NCBI GenBank assembly: GCA_029717555.1
Contig: JAMDHS010000003.1
Location: 310,001-374,000, forward strand
Length of the DNA: 64,000 bases
DNA from: Peribolospora baueri
Lineage: Eukaryota; Basidiomycota; Peribolosporomycetes; Peribolosporales; Peribolosporaceae
Reading direction: 5' to 3'
The number at the start of each line of letters is the position of its first letter. Within the stretch, counting starts at the first letter, position 1. This document shows positions 9,201-24,709 of the stretch, one piece after another. The notes under the pieces are model-generated. The model searched no databases. It worked only from the letters and a program-made list of their open reading frames with translations, and was not told the origin of the DNA. The position numbers and the translations under genes were made by a program.

Positions 9201-10104
9201 AGACCCGGACGCTCACATCCATGAAAGGTGTGTGGTTCTGCTGTTGTCCGTGCCAGCTTTTTGATAGAGCAAGGAAGGGGGGAAGTTAGCGCTTGTATAC
9301 CGGAGCGCAATTTCGCACGCGGCAATGACATCTTACTGGATGGTCGTCCCGTTCGGCATGTTGTTCCATACGTTGATCTGGCGATTGGACGAGATGACGA
9401 AAACATCACTTCAGGCGGGGGTTCGCGGTGGAGATGGGCAGTAGGTGACACTTACCACGAGGGTATCGCCCTCGTTTGCTTCGATCAACGGACCGGGCGT
9501 CTAAGCGAGGAGCAAATGAGGACAATTAGATCCGGTTTCGAAGATGAACAGGAGCAAAGCCTGGCCTACCTGTCCGTTTATGGCGATCACGGGACGAACG
9601 TATCCATCCAGCGATCCCGTCCTACCAAGGATGGAAGGGGCAGAAGGACAGTCAACGAAGCTGCATCCCTCCGCCCGGCCGGCCACGGTATGCTCACCTC
9701 CAGTCAATGGTCCAATTGAAGACACGTGTGCTTGGTTCATCGGTAATTACAAAATCCTTTGAGAGGACGTACGATCCGGGTGCAGGCGGCTGGGAAGGAG
9801 GCAGCTTGGGGTTGACGGTGATCGTGGGCAGAGGGGGGTAGGTGGTGGTGGTGGCCCGGGGTCCCGAGGACGTGGCTAGGGTGGTGCTGCTCGAAACGGA
9901 GACCCGTGCCGATGACGTAGGTTCGGGGTTATGGGTCGAGAGGGGGAAAGCATGGCTCGAGGAGATGGTCGTACAAGCGGTGCTGGTCGCACTGGAGTGA
10001 CCCCGACCAAGGAACGACAGCGGGCTCGCGTTGACGACCCTGTCGCCGCCAGGGTGCAAGAATAGGCCGATGAGAAAAACAAGAAACAGCCGCGCAAAAG
10101 CCAT
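6230..10104 (-). CDS. Laccase-like multicopper oxidase, about 21 exons, reading frame disturbed
   Basis: Exons (5' to 3'): 10104-9698, 9621-9570, 9500-9456, 9377-9337, 9256-9217, 9140-9104, 9027-8989, 8781-8761, 8610-8526, 8452-8410, 8333-8253, 8176-8028, 7928-7810, 7726-7687, 7610-7152, 7071-7061, 6991-6967, 6868-6787, 6710-6623, 6534-6499, 6415-6230; about 695 residues. The N-terminus is a signal peptide (MAFARLFLVFLIGLFLHPGG) and a Ser/Thr-rich stretch. Cupredoxin motifs: NGTTIHWHGQQQNHTPFMDG, GLYGPLIIHS, ADWYHDQANE, DHPYHLHGF, PGVWPLHCHIAWHLAEGF; so type 1 and most type 2/3 copper ligands are present. It should be a secreted oxidase of phenols or metal ions with O2. Oddities: the YWYHSHF copper motif (8809-8784) is out of frame and is lost by the only phase-consistent splice (acceptor 8782), and single-base frame offsets occur near 7406 and 6848. 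Either sequence errors or a decaying gene. Confidence 0.8.
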
Positions 10105-10222
10105 TAGTAGAGGGATGATGTGACGTGAGCACTTCGTCCAGGGCATGAGAAGAGAGGAGTGAAACGTGAGATAAATCGAAGCGATGGAAGCGCCGAGCGT
10201 GCGCCTGCTGCGAGGAAGGGTG

Positions 10223-10230
10223 TTATATAC
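10223..10230 (-). promoter_or_regulatory. TATA-like box upstream of the multicopper oxidase
   Basis: The minus strand reads gtatataaca about 120 bases upstream of the ATG at 10104, a plausible TATA box; a TATA promoter would fit an inducible secreted enzyme. Confidence 0.45.
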
Positions 10231-11442
10231 CTGCTTTAAGCACCAAACGAAGCGGTGAGAGCCCAGGGCGAGCGCTTTTCGCGACGAGCCAGGGCAGCAC
10301 GCCGGAGACCATGCTCGCATCCCACCCGCTTCGAGAGACGGAGGAAGCGGGCGGCGTGGTGCAGCACCTCATCGTATGGGCTGTGCTAGCACCGAGTCAG
10401 AATGTCGTTGGATGCTCACAAAGGTATTGGAAAGCCCGATACCTCTGGCGGGAGGAGACGCCTGAACGTGCGGCTTGCACATCGCATGGTCGGGATCGCT
10501 CTCTTCAGCTTACCCACGTGCAAGCCGGTGTGGGCGACGTGTACGGGGCGTGGATCCGTACGGTGCGCCAGTGACCAAATTGCGTTAAAAAAGGGCTTAA
10601 GATTAGGTCTCCAGTCCGCGAGGCTACGGAGGAAAGAGAAGCTGGACGAGGGCCAAGGGGAGGCAAAGTCATCGTAAGAAGTCAAGACCCCTGAACGGCA
10701 ACCTGTAGGGGGTGCCAAGGAAACCTGCGAAGGTGGTCGGAATAGAGGACGTGCTAGACGTAGGGCCGTGAGCAGAGATGCCAACGAGAAAATGCAGAGA
10801 GAGAGCGGCAAGGACGGGAAGGCAAATGCCTCAGTGAGTCGGGTTCTGCACACGAACGGACAACGCACGACACACGACACACGGCGCAAGTCTAGACGGC
10901 CAAGTCGAGACGTCGCTGTCGGGCGGTGTCTCAAAAAGTGTAAAATGGAAATTGGGCCATGTGCACGGCACAGCAGGCCAGCAGGATAGGACGCCGAGGC
11001 GCACGGCGAGAAAACAAAGGCTCGTGGACTCAGCTGCCTCGGAGTCCGGTCAGGAAAACATCACACAGGCAAACACACGCACCGGCGACACATCCCATCG
11101 CCTCCCGTTCGTGTGCAAGGCTCCCGACGGCCAATGTGGTGCGAAGCCAAAAGCTGTGTACAGCTAGCTGTGTACGGCGCGGACACGGATGACGTCGCCG
11201 GTAACTTGCCGCAGCAGGCCGTAATGAAAGAGGGGTGCCTGGCGTATGCTACACTCTACTACACGTACGTATACTACCACGCAAACGACGGCCGTCCCAT
11301 CTGCCTCGGTCACGACGGATGGAACCCATCGTCCAAGAAATCTCAGGCTAACCATGCGCTTCATTGAGGACGCACGAGCTGTTTATTTGTCGCAATCTAA
11401 CCCTGAACGAGGCTCTTACGTGACGCCACCGTCGGCGTCAGC

Positions 11443-11467
11443 GTCATCGCATCGCATTGCATCGCAC
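11443..11467. repeat. GCATC pentanucleotide array
   Basis: Reads gtcatcgcatcgcattgcat then cgcac, i.e. about five imperfect GCATC units in intergenic DNA. Confidence 0.65.
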
Positions 11468-12256
11468 AACCTTGTCGACCGCATGGCACGGCTTGCGTAA
11501 CATCCGATCCGCCCCGTCGGCGGCCGGCGCTGCATAAAAGGACAGCGTGACATGCAGCGACGGGACGGTCGCCCTCTTCTTTATTTGTGCGCACTCACAT
11601 CGTCCGTTCTTGGCCGGCCGACGCCGGCGCGGCTCTTGAACACTGGTCCGACACGCTCTGAGTTTGTCGACGGAGGGCCGCGCGGCTCTTCCTCATTGCG
11701 ACCTCGATCCTAGAGCCCAGAGCCCGGTTCGTGACTCCATTCCCGGGACTCTTGGCTCGCGCTCCTGGCTGATGAGGAAAACGTACGCAAGTTCGGCACG
11801 GGGGGACGAGAGTGGAGCACTGAGCACCGCCGCATCTCGGCCGTCCGCCTGTCTTGGCGTGGAGATCGGTCCATTTGGCCACGGGGCGCGAAATGACGGA
11901 AAACCGTTTCTTGCCGCCGTTTTTTCCTCCCTCCCTGCGACGACCTGTTTCTTTCTCGTTTCTTCTTGCTGCTTTATCTTCCCTCCCCGTTGAAGACCTT
12001 TTTCTCTTGTTGGAGACCCTTTTCTCCTTGTTTTTTCATCTTCCACCGCTGATTCTTCGCCCACGCTTTTCATGCAGTCCACTCCGAATGCAAAGTTGGG
12101 GAACGGCCCATCGCCTTCCGGGATGGGAGGTTTATTCAGGGACCAGCAGCACACCATTTCTCGCTCCCGTTCCCTCCTTTACCCGCACCACGTCGTCTTG
12201 TCCCGTTCCAACTCATTTTGCTTCCTTGCGTAGACCGCGCGGGAGACGGGGCGCGT

Positions 12257-12293
12257 GGGGGGGGAGGGGGAGGGGAAGGGGGAGGGGAGTGGG
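12257..12293 (+). other. G-run cluster, potential G-quadruplex
   Basis: Six consecutive G tracts of 3-8 bases separated by single A, AA or AGT spacers occur within 37 bases on the plus strand. This satisfies the usual four-tract G-quadruplex rule several times over. Function unknown; it lies in non-coding DNA 1.4 kb upstream of the methyltransferase start. Confidence 0.55.
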
Positions 12294-13674
12294 CTCTCCC
12301 CTTCCTTGGCGAGCCACGCAATCGCTCTTTGGTGAGCGAGGCGGTCGGATGCCGGGCTGGCTGACGGCCAGGCCGCGATCGGAGGAGATGGGAGCGATAG
12401 TTCCCGTACGTGCCTACGCTCTTCTTGTAGAACTGAATTGAATCTGGATAAGTTCAAATGCTCGGAAAGGACGTCGGAGGCTCAAGAGACACTCCCCCTT
12501 GATCCCGCCTTTCTTTCCGACGACGATTTTTTTCTCTCTTCAACTCCCATGACCACCTCAGCGCGTCCTCTCTTGCACTAGAAAGGAGCTCGAGTACTCG
12601 TAGGTAAGGACGGGGGAATGCCGTAACGGCTCCTCTGGAAAGCCGAGCAACGGCACGTAAGCGTGTATGCTGGCGTCCAGCCGCTCCGTTCGCTAACCCG
12701 AGTGCCCAACATCCACCGAACAGGCTCGCTCGGCCTAGTTGGGTGCGGGTCAGAGCGCGGAGGGATCGGCGCGCACGTGCCGGCGGAGACGGAGGCTTAC
12801 GTGCGTGATGAATATGCCTGATGGTTTGTACCAAGCGCTTGGGGGAGACGAATTGCGTGTCAAGTTACGTAACGACGCTTGACTTGGGGAGAGAGGGGTA
12901 TGGTGGTGGTCGTGCTCGCTGCGAGGAGCATTCTGCCTCGCCTCGCCCAGTGCTGTGACCGGCTCTCTATGCATGTACCGTATCGTACAGTAGGGGACCG
13001 AGAATGAATACCACAGACGCCGCGACTCGGACCGTAGTGCTGGGCGAGACGACGGAGAAGACGGAATCAGGCCAAGCCCGACCCGACACCATCATCGATG
13101 ACCCGGGGCCTCCGCTCACCGTTCACCGCCGGTCACCGTCACCGCTCACACTCACAGCTCACCGCTCACAGACCCACCCGCACTCGCACTCGCACCCGCT
13201 CCTCCCTCGACGGAGCTCCTCCCTCGACGGGACGAGACACCGGCCGGCGGCAGTAGCGCGTCCGGCGCGGTGACCCTGGCTTGGTCCGCCTGCACTCAGA
13301 CAGGCCTCTGCTTCCGTCGCATATCCTTCCATCGCCTGTACCACTCCTCCATCCCGAGGAGCTCCACACTCCCTTTTTCTTCCATCGTCACCCTACCACA
13401 CACCTCACCCACATTCGACCCTCGACCTCGACCTTGGACGTTCACCCCCATACTTGACCCTGACCCTCGAGCCGAGGCTTGTATCGAACCGCCGACGGAC
13501 CGGCCGGTGCGCGACCTTCTCTACTTGCGCCTTTCGTTCTGGACTACCACACCACGGCGTAACACGGCTCCCTTGCCTCGCCGCTCGGCTGACCGACCTC
13601 GCCTGCGTTGGTTCGTTCGTTGGAAGCCGTCCAGCTCGAAGTCGCGCTGCTATCCATACCACGCCCCTCCGCTG

Positions 13675-16592
13675 ATGGAAGCCGGGGCGAAGAAGAGGGG
13701 CGTCAAGAGGGCGGGAGATGAGTGGGTAGGGGACGAGATAGAGGTCGACGTCGTCCGTGTGGACGTGGACTACCGGCCGAACGGTGACGACGACGATGAA
13801 CGGGAGGAGGCAAGACGAGCGCAAGTAAGAGGAGGGGGCCGGATGGAATCCTCCCGCGCTGGCTCGCGCGGGCTGCTGCGACGGCTCTGGCGAGATCCGC
13901 TTCCGCCCGCGGTGGACGGTCAAGGTATTGGGAAGGAAAGCGAGCGGAACGGAGATGGGGAGGGGTGTGCCGAGCAGCGGCAACGAGAGGTCGAACACGC
14001 CAAAGGCAAGGCCAGAGCGGCCGAGGACGAGCGAACAGACGAGGCTAGGCTTTGGGACAGGGAGAGGGAGAGGGAGATGGACAAGTCGGAGACGGCAAGC
14101 CAGGCTTCGTCGACGATGAGCGTCGATACGGTCGGCTTAGAGAAGTACTTTAAGCAGGATCGTGAGCATCTGTCCCTTTCTCCCCTCGTTTCTCCCTCTT
14201 TGTCTTTCTATCCCCATCTCTTCGGCTCTGTCTCCGCCTTGGATTCCGCATCAGCAGTGTCCACCGTTCTGCTATTTCGGGTGCTCTGGTGCTGACGCCG
14301 GACGTCATTGTTATTCGGAGGACTTGATGGCGCCACCGATCGTCATCGCACTCACCTCTCTCTCTCCTTTCTTTCTTTTTTTCGTTCTTCTCCTTTCCTT
14401 CTGCCACATACACCCTTCTCACTGACAAGGGGGCCGGCTCTTTCACAACAGCGGAGCGGCCTACTTTTTCCCATTGGACCAGGACGAGGTAGACCGGTTG
14501 GAGTTGCAACACGATGTGCGCTGTCTTTTTCCCCACCTCCGGATCTTTCCCTTCCTGCTTTGTTTTTCTTTCCCCTCTCCCGTTTCGTTCTCTCGGACGT
14601 AAGCGCCGTGCGGTAGACGCGCTGACCAACAACCATCGTCCCTCGCCCCACTCACTCAGCTCCAAAAAAAACTCATGGGCGGACAGCTGTTCCACCCCGA
14701 CCTTTCCGTCGAAAGGCTCGACTGGGGGCAAGGTCATCGACACAGTGAGTCCGTCTTTGTTTTTTTTGTTCCATTTTTCGTTCCCCTCGCCCCTATCGCT
14801 TAAGCACCCCGCTCATCTTCCCTTCTTACCCGTAAAGTCCTCGACGTAGGCACAGGCCCAGGCCTCTGGGCCTGCGAGTTCGCCGACCGCTTCCCCAACG
14901 CCACCGTCGTTGGCGTTGACGTCGTGCCCATCCAACCGAGGGACGTGCCTCCGAACGTATGGTTCGAGATCGATGACATGAACAAGCCTTGGGTGAGTGC
15001 GGTCGCGGCCAGCGGTCTGCTTCAGCGAAAGCTTGTTCTCCAGGATGGGCGGGAACGCCTCACCCGAGCCTTGACCTTGCCTACCTTACCGACGCTTGAA
15101 CTGCATCGGTCGCCGACTTGTTTCTTTCGCTCACCAAAGACGTACAAAAAAGGACGCTTTGACCTCGTCCATTGTCGAATCGTGTCGTAAGTGCCCCCGT
15201 CGGTCACTGTCAACGACGCCTTCATCCCCGTTTTCTCCCGAGCGAAAGCTCAGGTGTCGAACAATGGACCACGAACCGTTTTCCTTCTCCTATCCCCCTT
15301 CCGCCACGATCTTCTTCCAGGATGGGCATCCTTTCCTGGCCCGGCCTGATCGAACAAGTGGCGTCCTGCCTGTCCCAAGGAGGATGGGCCTACTTCGTGG
15401 AGCCCCTGTCGTACGACTATTGGAGCGATGACGGGACGGTCGGGCCCAAGGTGCGCGAGTGGCTCGGCTTGGTAAGGGAGCTTGCTAGACAGAAGGGCGT
15501 TGATCCTAGCGCGGTGAGTTCCGTTTTCCTGTACTTGTGGCCTTGGAAAAGGGATGGCGATGCTCGCTGTTCTTCAAATGGACTTGAACGCAAGGGAGAA
15601 AGCGGGGACTGACAACCGATCTTCCCCCTACTCTCCCCCCCATTTCATCTCAACGCGCGTCGTCACCGCCAAAGGGCTCGCGATTACCCTGGCTCCTGAG
15701 GGCGCACCCGCAGTTCGAGGCCGTACAGGTGAAGGAGGTGATGGTGCCCATTGGGCCTTGGATGGGTGCGTTCCGCCTGTAGCTTCTCGTTGTCCCTTTC
15801 CCTTTGCATCGGTCGCCAGCGCACACCGCGCACGTCCTAACGGCCTCCTTTCGTCATGTCCCCGGCCTGGATGCGGCACTATAATCGGACAGGCGACGCG
15901 CTGGCGAAAAGGATCGGCTTCATGGCCATGGTGAGCAGACACCGCCTTTGCTCCATGCGGTCCCCACCGGCCCTTCCGTCTCATCCCACCCTTTCTCGTT
16001 TCTCTTTCCGCGTCCACAGAAGGATTTCGTGCAGTTCCTTGAGACCTCGAGGTGCGTCTCTGCGCGTATACGTGCCCGTCGCTTCCCCGCGTTCCTCGCT
16101 CGTTCTTCGCGCATCTCCTTGCTGGTAGCGCTTCAGTCCGCCATGTCGACAGGTTTTCTGACTTGTTCTTTTGTGACACTTTGTGGACTTTCTTGCTGTC
16201 AACGTCGTCTAACTCTGACGTAGAGCGCCGCTCATGACCATGTACCTGTCTGAGAGCTAGTGAGTACTTCTGTCCGTGTTTCAACCGATCGACCAGACTG
16301 TTTCGAACTTCCTTCGTGCACCCTCTCTCACGCGTCTCGCCTTTCAATTCGTCCCGACCCGATCTTCTTGCACCTCTTCGCAACATTGGACGACTGAATC
16401 CACGCCTCCGTCAGCATCAATGACCTCCTCAACGCGGCCCGAGACGAACTCCTCGACACCTCTCGACACCAATACGCTTGTCTGATCCATTGCTGCGCCC
16501 GCAAGAAGGACCCCGCTTTATCACCCTCCGCCGCTGTCCCCGAGAGCTCTTCTGCGACCGCCGCCGCCTCCACAGGGCCGGTGGTTGCGTAG
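13675..16592 (+). CDS. Class I SAM-dependent methyltransferase
   Basis: Eleven exons: 13675-14161, 14430-14515, 14660-14744, 14838-14992, 15140-15186, 15321-15513, 15675-15765, 15893-15930, 16020-16051, 16224-16259, 16415-16592. They sum to 1428 bases, 475 residues, with all phases consistent. The first 155 residues are a charged, low-complexity extension rich in Arg, Asp and Glu. Then comes the typical fungal entry (GRLFHNSGAAYFFPLDQDEV, DRLELQHD), the SAM-binding motif I ILDVGTGPGLWACEFA near residue 220, the acidic loop GVDVVP, FDLVHCR (motif with the post-I strand) and GGWAYFVEP. This order is that of the LaeA/UMTA-like methyltransferases common in fungi, whose substrates are mostly unknown. 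The C-terminus ends in a Ser/Ala-rich tail. I cannot name the substrate. Introns near 14162 (268 bases) and 15766 are the longest; the rest are 80-190 bases. Confidence 0.85.
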
Positions 16593-17401
16593 CTCGGCTT
16601 TCGTCAGCGGTGGCTCAGCTCGAAAGACGTCGGTCACAGCGGTGTTCGAACGCGCGCCTGGACGACGAGCAGCGGCCGGCTGCCATCCCTTGTGCGCTGT
16701 GCGGCGCTCGCCCATCCATGTGGAGGCTGCGTTGACTGGAAAAGACGAAGATGGTCATGGGTGCGAGGCGCGGCAGACGGCCCCGATTCGGGTCCCTTTC
16801 TCTTTCGCCGTCCGTTCGCTGTCCTTCTTCCCGCCTCGTCTTATCCTTCTCCCCTCGCCCGTGCAGTTTGGAACTGTCCGCGCCGCTCCTCCCTTCGTCC
16901 ACCATTTGTGGTCCACAATCTATCGTCCCTCCCTCCTTCATTTATGCATCCCATCTCGACCATCTCTGTTACCTATCCATCCCCCCAGCCAGCACCCTTC
17001 ATTCCTCATACCCGCATTCCTATCTCATTCCCCAACATATCATATCATATCCCGACTGGCTCTCATTCTCTCCTTCCTCTGTCTTTCCACTCCTTCCATC
17101 CTTGGACGGGCAGCTCTTGTGAGTGTCTGTTTTTTCGTTCCTCAGCCTCCCCTCTCTTCTTCGGCCTTTTCGCATGTCCGTATGACGACAAGAGAAGTCG
17201 CGACGAGAAGAGAGCGAATCGAATCGAATCGAATCGAATGGGAGCCGGAACGGGAGCTGGTGGCGAGGTCAACGGAGTTAGGCGGACCTCGCCACCGAGC
17301 AGAACCACCGCCGGTCAGTTTGTCGGTCGGTGGACTTGCTCCCTGATCATCATCATCATCAGCAAACAACAACCGGCAAGAAGGAGAGGGAGGTCGTCGC
17401 C
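16593..17401. other. Intergenic and SERF-like gene leader
   Basis: About 0.8 kb between two plus-strand genes. CT-rich on + (about 16800-17150), with catatcatatcatatcc near 17035 and a perfect GAATC array at 17216-17240. No gene is supported. Confidence 0.5.
17216..17240. repeat. Perfect GAATC pentanucleotide array
   Basis: Four GAATC units followed by GAATG, about 160 bases upstream of the SERF-like start codon. Confidence 0.9.
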
Positions 17402-17884
17402 ATGACCCGTGAGTATCGACTGAGGGAGGATCCGCTCTGTCCCTCCGATTTCATGGACGTGATCGCCGGCGGAGGTGAAGGGCGCTGGAGGCTCAATCTT
17501 CCTTCTTCCCTGCTCTCCCCCCTCCCCGCAGGCGGCAATCAGCGCGAGCAGGACCGCCTGAAGAACCAGAAAAAGCAGCAGGCCAACGCGAAGAAGCCCA
17601 AAGAGAGCAACAGTTCCCTCGCCAAGCGCAGGGAGGCCGATGCGGACATCCTGAGGCAGAAGCAGGCGGTGAGTCGCGCTCGGATGGCGGCGGGCTTTGT
17701 CGATCTTTTGAGACGCTGAGAGCGTCATCTCCGCATGACAAACTTACGCTACCCTGCCTTCCTGCCACCTCATCTATCCTTGTCGCATTCTCCATCCTAT
17801 CCGCCTTCTTCTTCACAGAAAGCTGAAGCGGCCAGAATGGCTGGAGCGACTAGCGGTGAACCGCCGACTGCCAAAAAGAAGTAG
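17402..17884 (+). CDS. SERF-family (4F5-like) small basic protein
   Basis: Three exons (17402-17408, 17532-17668, 17819-17884) give 69 residues. The first coding exon is only seven bases (ATGACCC). The protein starts MTRGNQREQDRLKNQKKQQA, which is the SERF family signature (MTRGNQRE..R.KN.KK), and continues as a very charged, Lys/Glu/Ala-rich helix with a basic C-terminus ending AKKK. SERF proteins (yeast ortholog-like small EDRK-rich factors) are short nucleic-acid and amyloid-interacting proteins that change protein aggregation; a nucleolar or cytosolic location is typical. Length and composition fit. It is followed tail to tail by RPT1. Confidence 0.85.
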
Positions 17885-18488
17885 AGGTTGGAAGGGCAGG
17901 CATCTTGAAGGATGGGGGGGAAACTTTGTACGGCCGGGTGATAGATATCGTGTGAGCGGTGCCAGGAAAGGGAGGGCAGGGAGATGTGGATAACGGCCAG
18001 TGGTGAGGTAGGACGTTGGAGCGGCCGGTCTGGGTCCTTATGGTACGCCGTCATCACGTCCGGCACCTAGTTTAACTCTCCCTCTTAGATTTTTTTTCAG
18101 TTTTCAGCGAGAATGGAATTGACTCCCATTACTTCGCCGCTTTCACCCATTGCCTCCTTTGAGTTTCGGCAGTCAATTTCTAGATGCCTGGTACCAACTG
18201 CGGTATGGTTGAGAATCGCATGCACGCGCTGACGCTTTTAAGCTTTGACGAACTTGGAGAAAGACGAGTAGTGTCTGAAGGGGGGGGTCTTTCTGAAGGA
18301 GTGTCGGCTGCGAGATTTTGAATCGAATGAAGACACTCGATTGTCAAAATTGAAGATGGCGCCGATATGGCTTGTCTGCATGTCTGGCGATCATTATCTC
18401 TACAGGTTGGTCACGCGACGAACATGTGGAAAAGATGTGGTGAGGTTGGACGGGTGGAGGGGTGAATGGAGCAGTGCTAGGGAATCGC
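17885..18488. other. Tail-to-tail spacer between SERF-like gene and RPT1
   Basis: About 600 bases containing the two 3' UTRs; a T-run (tttttttt, about 18092) and an eight-base G run near 18281 are the only simple features. No gene is supported. Confidence 0.5.
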
Positions 18489-20973
18489 TCAGTTGTACGT
18501 CTGTAGGGAGGAGAATGATGCGTCAGTATCGTCGAGCAAGAGCCGAGTGCATAGCTGACAGCGAACGCTAGCGAAGAGTGCGAGCGCCATCCAAAATGCT
18601 GGGACGACCTCAGGTTTCCAGACCTTGGAGACACTCACTGCGTAAAGCCCGGTGGAAGAGAACTTCTGACCCTGCCTGACGACCTTCTCGACGGCGTCGA
18701 GGAAGTCGCGCTCCGTGGCCATCTTGCGCCGTGCGCGAATAGCAAACATGCCGGCCTGTTTTCGGTGCCAAGGTAGTGAGAAAAAAAGGATTAACGAATG
18801 CAACGAACCGACATTATCGAGACGGACCCGGAGCAGGTGCTGTGCAGGAGCAGTAACCATCCGGTCAGCTCGATTTGCTTACTCACCTCTGTAGCAACGC
18901 TTCGGAGTTCAGCACCGGTAGTGTTAGGGCAGAGGCGAGCGATGAGGTCGAAGCGAATGTCGCGCTCGACGGACATGCTACGCGCGTGGATGCGGAGGAT
19001 GTGCGCCCTTCCCTCATTGTCCGGCAAGGAGAACTCTACCCGGCGGTCCAAACGGCCTGGGCGGAGAAGGGCGGGGTCGAGGGTGTCGGGCCTGGTTGTC
19101 CGCAGGGGGGCGTGCGGTGCGTGTGGGCGTGGTGGTCGGTTCAGCGAGGGAACGTATTCGGCCTTAAAGACACGCCACAAGACACATTAATCCTGCTTAC
19201 CTATTGGTGGCCATGAGAACCTTGATGTTTCCCCTTGGATCAAATCCGTCTAGCTGGTTGATCAATTCCAGCATAGTCCTCTGTACCTCATTGTCCCCGC
19301 CAGCGCCATCATCAAACCTCGCTCCGCCAATCGCGTCCACTTCGTCGAAAAAGATGATGCACGCCTTCTTCGTCCTCGCCATCTCGAACAGCTCGCGCAC
19401 CATCCGAGCTCCCTCGCCGACGTACTTCTGCACCAGCTCTGAACCGATCACTCGAATGAACGTCGCGTCCGTTCGGTTCGCTACCGCCCGCGCGCACAGT
19501 GTCTTGCCCGTTCCGGGAGGGCCGTAGAGCAGGATGCCCTTCGGAGGGTCGATGCCAAGGTTGACGAAACGCTCCGGCTGGACAGCGATAATCACAGAAT
19601 GTTGAGCCAATGTGTTAAAAGGCAGCACGGCTGAGAACACACTCACGTTCAGCAACGGCGTCTCGACGACCTCCCTGAGCTTCTCGATCTGCTCCTTGCA
19701 CCCGCCCACATCGCCGTACGTCACGTCCGGCTTCTCCTCGACCTGCATCATCGTCACCGACGGGTCGATCTTCGGCGGAAGCGGTATTTGAATCTGGTAC
19801 TTGTTTCGGTCCACACTGCGTCGCGATAGTCGGTCAGGCGCCGAGGAAAGATTAGGACAAGGTACGTGCCGGTTAAAGCCACACCACAAGTGTCTTGTCT
19901 CAGCGGCTTGAACACTCACCCGACTCTCATACCCTCCTCAATATCCGTTGGAGCTACTCTTTCGCCGAGGCCGACAACAAACTTTGCGATCTGCTTAACA
20001 TTGATGACGTACTTGTCCTGCTCCTCCGCATTCGGCTGGTGCTGCCCTCCCAAGCCCCCCAACCCGCCCATGCCTCCTAGCGCGCCAGGGATGCCACCCG
20101 CGGCGCTTCCAGCGGCAGTGTCTCCGGACTGAGCGCCCTCGGGACCCTCTGCTTTGATGATCTTGGTGCATCGTGCTACTTGTAGCGGCTGCTCTGTGCT
20201 CATCCGTGCCTTGTCCACTGGAATGTCCCATAGGTTCGGAGGTGCGAGCCCCGTGTCGGACTCTTTCACGCCTAGAGTCCGAGAAGAAAGGGGGAAGTGT
20301 CAGCTTGAATGGGCGAACCGCCCATCGACAAAACTGGCGTATGACTGCGGAAGGAGCGACGCACCCATTCGCTCGTCCACGCGCTTCTGCACCTCCTTGA
20401 TCTCCTGCTCAATCTTCTTCAGACGGATGGCGTATGGCCCTTGACCCTGTGGAACGGAAAAAACGAACAGAGCGAATGGTCGGTGTGAAACGTCAAATTC
20501 TGAAGAGAGGGGCTCTAGTGGGATATTCACGTAAGTCTTGAGCAGTTGAATATCGCCTTCGTCGAGAGCTGCAAAGGGGAGTAGAGAGAAGATTAAAGAA
20601 GGAGGTCGCGTAAATATGTTGCCCGTTTGGCTACTACGAAAACCTAACAGTTGGCTCCTTTGTACAGATGGCTGCAACTCACCTACGATCTTCTCATCAT
20701 CCTTCTGATCCGCCTTCTTCTCCCCTAATACACGAAAACAGGAGACAAAATGATGCGTGAGTATAAACCGCGCCGGCTGCCGTCGCCGAGCACCCCAGAC
20801 CGTACATAGTAGTTTGAAACTCACACTTCTCCCAGTCACTATCAGCGTATCAGCGGTGCATGAGGCGAGGCCAATAGACCCGGCACGAGGACAAGGTCAG
20901 CGTTAATCCGGGCACGGCAATGCACACGACAACGCAGAGGCTAGAAAAAAATCCCTCACGCCTTTGGTGGCAT
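18489..20973 (-). CDS. RPT1: 26S proteasome regulatory ATPase Rpt1 (PSMC2)
   Basis: Eleven exons: 20973-20960, 20838-20825, 20724-20683, 20568-20531, 20446-20365, 20271-19920, 19815-19647, 19577-19201, 19091-18887, 18755-18639, 18500-18489; total 1422 bases, 473 residues. The protein follows Rpt1 from end to end: [18 protein letters not shown], coiled coil to [22 protein letters not shown]-fold SEQ-like [32 protein letters not shown], Walker A GPPGTGKT at about 256-263, Walker [24 protein letters not shown] arginine fingers, and C-terminal [19 protein letters not shown]. It is one of six AAA+ subunits that unfold substrates at the proteasome base. A Gly/Ala-rich insertion ([18 protein letters not shown], around 165-182) distinguishes it from human PSMC2. 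The first two exons have 14 bases each, and the last holds only TYN and the stop. It is head to head with VMA1. Confidence 0.95.
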
Positions 20974-21306
20974 ATTGAAGTGGCTCTGGAAGCGACGCGA
21001 ATATAAAAGAGGAACGGGAGAGGGAAACTCGATGGGTGGCGATAAGGAGGCGGATGGTGAGCTCAAGCAAGAAGCATTTACCGACCCGGCCGTCGGTCGA
21101 GTGATCGGAGCTGACGCGTTGTCCGGTGGTATAGTAGGGTTATATAACTGCGGCACAGGGATGGCCCAAGCCGCACACGCCCGCCGATCACTCCGCCCAC
21201 AGATGGGGGGCCAAGGACTGATTAGCGGACCATACCTCGAAGCGCACCGACTACCGCCTTCTTCTGCTGCTCGTTTTTGCATTTCTTTGTTTCCCTTACA
21301 TTTATC
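20974..21306. promoter_or_regulatory. Shared promoter region of RPT1 and VMA1
   Basis: 333 bases separate the divergent start codons. The segment contains agtagggttatata (21133-21146), whose core AGTAGGGTTATA recurs upstream of the ribosomal protein P1 gene at 24907. Confidence 0.6.

Positions 21307-24709
<3,403 letters not shown>

Larger units (their letters stand above)
10105..13674. other. 3.5 kb intergenic region, no gene supported
   Basis: Lies between the divergent multicopper oxidase (-) and methyltransferase (+). It holds a TATA-like box at 10223, a GCATC-type pentamer array (11443-11467), ctgcataaaagg at 11531 (TATA-like on +), a G-run cluster (12257-12293) and, in the presumed methyltransferase leader, a tandem copy of ctcctccctcgacgg (about 13199-13230). 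Open frames here are short or of shadow composition. Confidence 0.45.
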
